DNA from: Candidatus Zixiibacteriota bacterium
Lineage (GTDB): Bacteria > Zixibacteria > MSB-5A5 > UBA10806
Length of the DNA stretch: 11,509 nt
Assembly (NCBI GenBank): GCA_003520965.1
Contig: DOTU01000318.1
Coordinates: 1 to 11,509, forward strand
Direction of reading: 5' to 3'
Both the position numbers and the translations under genes were made by a program. Below the pieces are notes generated by a model. It saw nothing but the letters and a program-made list of their open reading frames with translations, was not told the origin of the DNA and did no database searches. This document shows positions 7,032 to 11,509 of this stretch, piece after piece (within the stretch, counting starts at the first letter, position 1; each line of letters starts with the position of its first letter).

Positions 7032-7505
7032 CTAAGGTTTCTTCGGTGGAATTGAATCTTGCGGTTTCTCACGGCCAAGGAGCTTGCGCCAGAACTTCCG
7101 GAATCGTCCGCCACCCCGGGCCTTTTTTTCGGCTTTTAGTTTGGACTTTTCCTCGCGCTCTTTCTGGTCCTGGATCGCGTCAAGTTCCTCAATCTTCTGT
7201 AAGAGACGCTCAGTATTTTCGCGCCGCTCCATCATTTGCCGAAGAAGGTTATAGTCTTTATAATTGAAAAGTATCGACGATTTTTCCCCGACAATCGCGC
7301 TGACAAACGGATCCAGAAAAACCATCACCTGGCTGCCAATCCAGTTGAGCGGCTTAACCGACTCTAAGAACAGGATGGCCGGGACAACCATTTGTTTCTG
7401 GACAATTTTGGCAGCAACCCTATTGAGCAATTCCTGCTCCTCGGGGGTTAGCGCTTTGTCGTCGGGCGATAGTTCCTGGTTTCCGAATGGCGTATTAAGC
7501 GGCAT
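7032..7505 (-). CDS. Uncharacterised protein with hydrophobic segment and charged coiled-coil tail
   Basis: No named function is known to me. From the preferred start the protein has 157 residues. A polar N terminus (PDDKALTPEEQELL) leads to AAKIVQKQMVVPAILFLESVKPLNWIGSQVMVF, a conserved-looking segment whose residues 40-73 are hydrophobic and could be membrane-associated. A heptad-like charged helix follows at about 83-130, then a very basic tail (GRFRKFWRKLLGR) and a proline-rich end. I prefer the ATG at 7505 because GAGG lies 9 bases upstream. The ATG at 7520 would add five residues but has no ribosome site. The gene overlaps the preceding one by 11 bp (26 bp with the longer start). It closes the operon, and no strong terminator follows before the ftsK promoter. 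Confidence 0.75.
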   Translation of the reverse strand: MPLNTPFGNQELSPDDKALTPEEQELLNRVAAKIVQKQMVVPAILFLESVKPLNWIGSQVMVFLDPFVSAIVGEKSSILFNYKDYNLLRQMMERRENTERLLQKIEELDAIQDQKEREEKSKLKAEKKARGGGRFRKFWRKLLGREKPQDSIPPKKP

Positions 7506-7956
7506 CGGGATTGACCTCATTAATTTGTGAGCCGGCAGCGGCCTGCTGTTTATCGATCAGCATTTTCACGAACGCGTCGACCTCGGCCTTGTTATCCTTG
7601 CCGTAACGCAGGTAAAAACCCCTGAAATTCTCCAGGCGGGACGGTGACAAAAATGGCGAAAGCAATATCCCTCTTGTCTCGGGAAAATACTGCCTGAATG
7701 CCGAAAGATTACGCTCTTTGATTGAAAATCGAAACTTGATCGTAACTTTCTGTTCATCAATCGAAAAGGTAGTGGGGAAATAAAAGGTGGAAAGCGAAAG
7801 GGTAAAAATAATTCCTGCCATAATCATCATAAACAGGCTGCGATCCATGATAAAATAAACCAAAGCCATTACAATAATGATAAAGAATGTCACCAATACC
7901 GCTACCATTGGCCGCTCACGGGCGGGGTGAGATACCCAGCTTAACGATTCCATCAT
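7495..7956 (-). CDS. Small two-helix membrane protein with a PH-like or soluble C-terminal domain
   Basis: The 153-residue protein has two membrane helices (about 17-36 and 41-59) joined by a very short loop. A domain of about 75 residues follows with strands FPTTFSIDEQKVTIKFRFSIKER, then FRQYFPETRGILLSPFLSPSRLENFRGFYLRY, and a final helix. Two helices followed by a small beta-rich domain recall bacterial PH-like (YdbS-type) membrane proteins. That comparison rests on layout, not on a matched signature. The SPSRLENFRGFYLR stretch looks like a conserved core. The start ATG overlaps the stop of the preceding gene as ATGA. A second ATG directly follows, and the GAGGG ribosome site is so close that initiation may use the second one (7953). 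Confidence 0.78.
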   Translation of the reverse strand: MMESLSWVSHPARERPMVAVLVTFFIIIVMALVYFIMDRSLFMMIMAGIIFTLSLSTFYFPTTFSIDEQKVTIKFRFSIKERNLSAFRQYFPETRGILLSPFLSPSRLENFRGFYLRYGKDNKAEVDAFVKMLIDKQQAAAGSQINEVNPDAA

Positions 7957-8165
7957 CCCTCAGGGCCGCGATATCTGTCCAGCCGAATCCGTTCCATTAT
8001 CGACTGTAATTCCTCAGCCTGAAATATCCCCTTCTCGACCAAAATCGTAACCAGGGCCTCAAGCCCCAGGTTGTTCGAGAGCGTCAACTCATCGAAGGTT
8101 ACTTCATGAATCGTATCGCCGATACTTACCTTTAAGGCAATTCGTTTGGCCGGATCATCGCTCAT
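7953..8165 (-). CDS. Small uncharacterised cytoplasmic protein, 70 residues
   Basis: I do not recognise it. The short acidic protein has a possible two-strand N-terminal part (RIALKVSIGDTIHEVTFDEL). Two helices follow, with LGLEALVTILVEKGIFQAEELQSIMERI, a pattern often seen in small helical adaptor or subunit-end segments. There is no signal peptide or membrane helix. A strong GGGAGGGG ribosome site lies 4 bases before the ATG, and the ATG overlaps the larE stop as ATGA. Its own stop overlaps the next start in the same way. The strong site and double coupling argue that it is a real gene despite its length. Confidence 0.72.
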   Translation of the reverse strand: MSDDPAKRIALKVSIGDTIHEVTFDELTLSNNLGLEALVTILVEKGIFQAEELQSIMERIRLDRYRGPEG

Positions 8166-9001
8166 GTATCCCCTCCCTTATTTATATTTTCGTTCATGCT
8201 GCCGCTGCGATATCCCTGCAAATCAATGGTGACATAAGTAAATCCGATTTGCTTGAGTCGCTCCACTATCCTATCTGCCAAACCGTCTTTGTAGAGAAGC
8301 GGTATCTCATCTTTGATAAGCTCAATACGCGCCATTTCATCATGATGGCGCACCCGAAGCTGAGTAAATCCCAGAGAGCGAATAAATCTCTCGGCCTCGG
8401 CGATTTGGGCCAGCTTTTTCACAGTAACCACGGAGCCGTAAGGAATTCGTGACGACAGACAGGCCAAGGCTGGTTTATCCCAGTTGGGAAGCCCCAAATT
8501 CCTGGCAATATCACGAATCTCGGCTTTGGTAATCCCTGCTTCGGCAAGCGGCGAGACTACTCCAAGCTCACCAGCAGCCCGTCTTCCCGGACGCCAATCA
8601 TGCAAATCATCGGCGTTGGAACCATCGAGGACATAAGAAGCTCCGACCGATTTGGCAATTTCCAGCAAACGCGAGAACAACTCATGCTTGCAATAGAAAC
8701 AGCGATCAATCGGATTGGCTTTGTAGTTTGGGTTCGATAGCTCGTTGGTTTGAATCTCAATGAAATTAGCCGGAGCCAAACCGATTTCTTTTCCCAGTTT
8801 TCCGCAATACTCAAGCTCTTCGCGAAGCAGTGACTCGGAATCTCCGGTAACAGCCCAGACATTTTCCTTGCCAAGCGAATCGATTGCCACCTTCAGTATC
8901 AGCGTAGAATCGATTCCACCGGAGAAACCGACGACTACTTTACCGAGTTCTTTGAGTCGAGAGCGAAGCTGTTCGATTTTATTATCAGTCGCAACCTGCA
9001 T
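8162..9001 (-). CDS. larE: LarE-type ATP-dependent sulfur transferase
   Basis: LarE supplies sulfur for the nickel-pincer nucleotide cofactor of lactate racemase and related enzymes. It activates the substrate carboxylate by adenylylation and then transfers sulfur. The 279-residue protein has the PP-loop SGGIDST at 27-33, with the N-terminal ATP-pyrophosphatase fold. The conserved stretch PIDRCFYCK carries Cys101 and Cys104, and KPALACLSSRIPYG at 177-190 has Cys181 at the position of the sacrificial cysteine of Lactobacillus LarE. DGSNADDLHDWRPGRRAAGE is typical of the family. The three-cysteine set fits the iron-sulfur-cluster form of LarE. The ATG is 2 bp after the preceding stop. LarB, LarC and a LarA-like racemase are not in this window. 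A more general NAD/GMP synthase-like sulfur transferase role cannot be excluded. Confidence 0.9.
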   Translation of the reverse strand: MQVATDNKIEQLRSRLKELGKVVVGFSGGIDSTLILKVAIDSLGKENVWAVTGDSESLLREELEYCGKLGKEIGLAPANFIEIQTNELSNPNYKANPIDRCFYCKHELFSRLLEIAKSVGASYVLDGSNADDLHDWRPGRRAAGELGVVSPLAEAGITKAEIRDIARNLGLPNWDKPALACLSSRIPYGSVVTVKKLAQIAEAERFIRSLGFTQLRVRHHDEMARIELIKDEIPLLYKDGLADRIVERLKQIGFTYVTIDLQGYRSGSMNENINKGGDT

Positions 9002-9003
9002 CG

Positions 9004-10794
9004 CTATTTTCCCAACCTTCTACCATCAGTTGAGTAAATCCCGACCGCATTATTGGCGCGATCGGTATCCTTAAATGTGACAATAGTCGAGATCCCATTA
9101 TAATCCTCAATTTGATTTAAATAATCTCGAAGCTTCTCCGGCGATTTATTCCCTCTGGCGATACCGGCAAGAATTAATTGAACCGCGTCGTAAGTTGTGG
9201 CGGCGGCCTTATCGGGCGCATGACCATATGCGGATTGATAAGCCCTGGCAAATTTAGACCAATTTGAGTCGCCGGTCAGCGGATGGAAATCGGTAACGAA
9301 AGCGGCGTTTTCCACATAGTTTTTAACTTCATGCAAGAGATCCGGCGAATCCCAACCGTCAGAGCCAAGGAAACGAGTGCGAATAACATGATAACGAACC
9401 TGAGGGATTAGCATTTTAAGCTCGTCGGCATAACCGGGCAGGAAGAGGCCGTCAAGATTTACCGGCCAGTCATCTTTGCCCAACAACTCATGCGTTTTGG
9501 CATCCACGATTTCGGCGCTATCGAGTTTTCCCGAGGCAAGCTGGGCTGCGGCCCTGGCCACCAGGATATCATGAAGCGGCATAATCTGTGCCTTAAAATC
9601 GGTGGCTCCGGCCGGATAATAGGCGGTGAAAATAACCTCACCCCCCTGGCGATAAACTACCTCGGCAAAAGCATTCGATATTTTTCTGCCGTCGGCATCG
9701 TCAGGGGCGATTATGGCCACTTCATTCATTTTGAGATTCTTAACCGCATATTGTCCCATGGCCGTACCGAGCTGTTGAATCGATGGCGAGATTTGAAATA
9801 CGTAGGGACCGATACTCGATAAACCCGACTCCGAGGCCGTGGGAGTAATCATCGGGATGCTTCTTTCGTTTAGCACAATGGCCGCGCTGAGGGCGGCTTC
9901 GGAGTTAAGCGGACCGACCACTGCCATCGGCTCCTCATCAGCCATCTCCCTTGCGACTTTGGCGGCCACGATAGGATCGCTTCCGGTGTCTTTGATCGAT
10001 AATTCCACATCGGAGGATTTATCTTTATTACCTTTAAGAGCCAGCCGCGCTCCTTCAACCATGGAACGACCGAATTCCTGAAAACTGCCGGTTACCGGCG
10101 CCAGAAGCCCGATTGAAATTTGGTTTTCGGCTTTATCCCGCGACTCGTCAATAAGCATCTTAGCCTGCTTAAATTCACGGCTGCCGGGAAAACGGAGCAT
10201 GAAAGCTTGCAGGGAGGCTATGCCTTTGCGGTAATGGCCGTTATCGATATCCTGCCGGGCGATCTCAAACTCCAACGGTTCAGTGGCGGACGAAATGGGA
10301 TGCCTGCTAACAAGGCTCTTTAGCGCATCCATAGTCAGACCACGACGAACCAGCGGCATAAGGTTATTACGCGCAACCTCTGCGGCTTTGGAATGAGGAT
10401 CGGGTTCGATAGCGAGGAGATATTCATCAGCAGCATCGATAAGTTTATTTTGCTTATAAAGGCAATGTCCCTTGAAGAGATGGGCTTCGGGCAAATATCT
10501 GGATGTTGGAAATTTGCTCATGAAGCTATCCCAGAGCGAATCGGAGTGAGCGTAATCGCCAGCTTCATAAAGCGATTTGGCAGCCATGAAATTGAAAACG
10601 CTGTTTCGGCTATCATTAGGATATATCGTAGCTAATGCGGAGAACCGTTTATAGGCCTCACCGTATTCGTGATTTTGAAAAGTTTGCATGGCGCTTCTAA
10701 GACCGAAAACGGGGTCATTCAGATAGTCCTGCGCATACGCAACGCCGGATGTGAGCATTATTAATAATGTTATTATAGTTAACAACGATTTCAA
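9004..10794 (-). CDS. Secreted TPR plus periplasmic-binding-protein fusion (LpoA-like architecture)
   Basis: The 596-residue protein starts with a signal peptide (MKSLLTIITLLIMLTSGVAYA, cleavage before Gln22). About 200 residues of TPR-type helical repeats follow (30-220). A branched-chain amino-acid type binding domain runs from 226 to the end: ISIGLLAPVTGSFQEFGRSMVEGARLAL, then VVGPLNSEAALSAA, IPMITPTASESGL, FLGSDGWDSPDLL and a final ATTYDAVQLI. Such TPR plus Peripla_BP_6 proteins include LpoA, which activates a penicillin-binding protein from the outer membrane; others are annotated as ABC substrate-binding proteins. There is no lipobox cysteine, so a lipoprotein anchor is not seen. No permease or ATPase gene is near, which favours a non-transport role. 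The start is a TTG with AAAGGA 9 bases upstream; an in-frame TAA nearby rules out a much longer form. Confidence 0.85.
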   Translation of the reverse strand: MKSLLTIITLLIMLTSGVAYAQDYLNDPVFGLRSAMQTFQNHEYGEAYKRFSALATIYPNDSRNSVFNFMAAKSLYEAGDYAHSDSLWDSFMSKFPTSRYLPEAHLFKGHCLYKQNKLIDAADEYLLAIEPDPHSKAAEVARNNLMPLVRRGLTMDALKSLVSRHPISSATEPLEFEIARQDIDNGHYRKGIASLQAFMLRFPGSREFKQAKMLIDESRDKAENQISIGLLAPVTGSFQEFGRSMVEGARLALKGNKDKSSDVELSIKDTGSDPIVAAKVAREMADEEPMAVVGPLNSEAALSAAIVLNERSIPMITPTASESGLSSIGPYVFQISPSIQQLGTAMGQYAVKNLKMNEVAIIAPDDADGRKISNAFAEVVYRQGGEVIFTAYYPAGATDFKAQIMPLHDILVARAAAQLASGKLDSAEIVDAKTHELLGKDDWPVNLDGLFLPGYADELKMLIPQVRYHVIRTRFLGSDGWDSPDLLHEVKNYVENAAFVTDFHPLTGDSNWSKFARAYQSAYGHAPDKAAATTYDAVQLILAGIARGNKSPEKLRDYLNQIEDYNGISTIVTFKDTDRANNAVGIYSTDGRRLGK

Positions 10795-10828
10795 TTCCGG
10801 AATTCCTTTATATTGGACTTACTGCGCC

Positions 10829-10851
10829 AGGATGTCGTAAGACTCCATCCT
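10829..10851. repeat. Imperfect inverted repeat, AGGATG...CATCCT
   Basis: AGGATG at 10829-10834 and CATCCT at 10846-10851 form 6-bp arms around an 11-base loop (GTCG...CTC region on the plus strand is the loop side). The sequence immediately beside it, TGACAT, echoes the GATGTC of the left arm. It may be a small dispersed repeat. It lacks a T-tract on the minus strand and so is a poor terminator. Confidence 0.4.
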
Positions 10852-10883
10852 GACATACACGAAACAAGTTACACTTTGTGCAT

Positions 10884-10919
10884 GGGGATTGCTTCGTCGC
10901 TTCACTCCTCGCAATGACA
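10884..10919. repeat. REP-like dispersed repeat with ATTGC/GCAAT ends
   Basis: The stretch begins GGGGATTGCTTCGTCGC and ends CTCCTCGCAATGACA. ATTGC (10888-10892) and GCAAT (10911-10915) form the outer arms of an imperfect palindrome. From memory, units of this kind (ATTGC-TTCGTCGC...TCCTCGC-AATGACA) are scattered through intergenic regions of many unrelated bacterial genomes. Only one copy lies in this window, so its dispersed nature is a recollection rather than something seen here. Confidence 0.6.
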
Positions 10920-10967
10920 TATTCTTAAAAGCCTCAAGTGTCACTTCGTTTCCATCCTAAGCATATT

Positions 10968-11474
10968 TTATATCTCGTATCCCTTTGTATAGCCTCTATA
11001 ATTTTTAGCCCATTCGATAAAATATCCCCGTTCGTCGCTGGAGATCTTACGCTTGATCTCGGCGGGGTTGCCGGCTACCAATGTATGCGGCGGAATTTTC
11101 ATTCCTGATTTAACCACGGCCCCGGCAGCTACCAAAGAACCTTCTCCGATAACGGCGTTATCAAGAATAACTGAACCCATACCGATCAGGCAGTTCGATT
11201 CTATAGTGCAACCGTGAAGAATGGCGCCGTGCCCCACTGTGACATAATCACCTATTTCAGTTGGCGCGGTGCCGCCTGATACATGAACAATGCAGCCATC
11301 CTGGATATTGGTATAACTGCCAATCTTGATCCAGTTGATATCGCCTCGCAGCACAGCCTTAAACCAAATCGAGCTTTCATCGGCAATGGTAACATCGCCG
11401 ATAATCACGCAGTCGGGGGCCAGAAAACAACCTTCTGAGATATTCGGGCTTTTCCCGCAGTAAGGGATGATCAT
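10968..11474 (-). CDS. Gamma-class carbonic anhydrase / hexapeptide-repeat protein
   Basis: Gamma carbonic anhydrases interconvert CO2 and bicarbonate as trimers with metal sites at subunit interfaces. The 168-residue protein is a left-handed beta helix built of hexapeptide repeats ([LIV]-G-x-x-x-x pattern throughout residues 15-135), followed by a C-terminal helix. The metal ligands expected for the family are present: His64 in IVHVSG, and His82 and His87 in VGHGAILHG. LRGD (42-45), NIQDG (56-60) and the closing VAGNPAEIKR are also typical. The acidic loop of archaeal Cam is missing, so it belongs with the shorter CamH/YrdA/PaaY-like group, where activity varies between members. The ATG overlaps the stop of the preceding gene as ATGA, and no strong ribosome site precedes it, suggesting translational coupling. 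Confidence 0.93.
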   Translation of the reverse strand: MIIPYCGKSPNISEGCFLAPDCVIIGDVTIADESSIWFKAVLRGDINWIKIGSYTNIQDGCIVHVSGGTAPTEIGDYVTVGHGAILHGCTIESNCLIGMGSVILDNAVIGEGSLVAAGAVVKSGMKIPPHTLVAGNPAEIKRKISSDERGYFIEWAKNYRGYTKGYEI

Positions 11475-11509
11475 AATTTGTAAGTGCCGAAATCTTCGGG
11501 GTTGATCTT
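11471..11509 (-). CDS. C-terminal 12 residues of an unidentified upstream gene
   Basis: On the minus strand the frame entering the window reads KINPEDFGTYKL followed by TGA. The stop overlaps the carbonic anhydrase ATG by four bases (ATGA). This coupling and the coding-like composition support a real gene end. Twelve residues are too few to name the product. Confidence 0.6.
   Translation of the reverse strand, partial: KINPEDFGTYKL

Larger units (their letters stand above)
10795..10967. other. 173-bp gap with two palindromic repeat-like pieces
   Basis: This gap separates the carbonic anhydrase gene from the TPR-binding-protein operon. It holds the two repeat-like pieces listed separately, a 33-codon frame judged spurious, and the ribosome site of the downstream gene. 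The best promoter-like pair found on the minus strand is GTGACA with TATGTC 17 bases later. Its -10 box is poor, so no promoter is called. Confidence 0.5.

Noticed and set aside
8557..8874. 105-codon minus-strand frame within larE
   Set aside because: It is an out-of-frame reading of larE, whose PP-loop and cysteine motifs are intact in the main frame.
9004..10794. Classical ABC amino-acid transporter operon
   Set aside because: Only the binding-domain protein is present; no permease or ATPase gene lies on either side, and the long TPR region is not part of standard LivJ proteins.
10829..10851. Terminator for the carbonic anhydrase gene
   Set aside because: The hairpin is more than 110 bp beyond the stop codon and is not followed by a T-tract on the minus strand.
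10819..10920. 33-residue minus-strand frame starting MSLRGVKRRSNP in the gap before the TPR-binding-protein gene
   Set aside because: The frame runs through both repeat-like pieces. Peptides of this kind are common spurious translations of dispersed repeats, and no ribosome site precedes the ATG.

Overview
All genes in this 11.5 kb window lie on the minus strand, so they are transcribed from high to low coordinates. No mobile element, tRNA, rRNA or CRISPR array was seen. The proteins point to a free-living diderm bacterium with an outer membrane: a BamD-type lipoprotein, a LolA-like lipoprotein carrier, a membrane-anchored lytic transglycosylase and FtsK. Base composition looks intermediate, near 45-48% G+C by eye. 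The gene mix and the look of the hypothetical proteins suggest a lineage of the FCB group or a neighbour, for example candidate Zixibacteria. That placement is an inference from memory and could not be tested here.

Reading in transcription order: (1) the last 12 codons of an unidentified gene overlap a gamma-class carbonic anhydrase gene (10968-11474) by ATGA. (2) A 173-bp gap holds two palindromic, repeat-like pieces. (3) A tightly packed operon of five genes follows (7032-10794): a secreted TPR plus periplasmic-binding-protein fusion that resembles the LpoA architecture, a LarE-type sulfur transferase, and three small uncharacterised genes linked by short overlaps. (4) A 101-bp gap (counted to the end of the last small gene) carries a good sigma70-like promoter placed so close to ftsK that the transcript may be leaderless. 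(5) ftsK and lolA (4088-6930) are 2 bp apart. (6) A 171-bp gap contains a terminator-like hairpin, a 10-bp direct repeat and a second hairpin. (7) A second packed operon contains rimO, a lytic transglycosylase, an unknown envelope protein, bamD and nadD. The nadD gene runs off the window at coordinate 1 and lacks its 3' end.

Functionally the window mixes envelope building (BamD, LolA, lytic transglycosylase, the TPR/PBP protein, FtsK at the septum) with cofactor and ribosome housekeeping (NadD, LarE, RimO, carbonic anhydrase). The least explained parts are the three coupled small genes after larE, and the 203-residue protein between the transglycosylase and bamD, which has both an N-terminal signal and a C-terminal membrane segment. 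No complete new defence or mobile system is visible.
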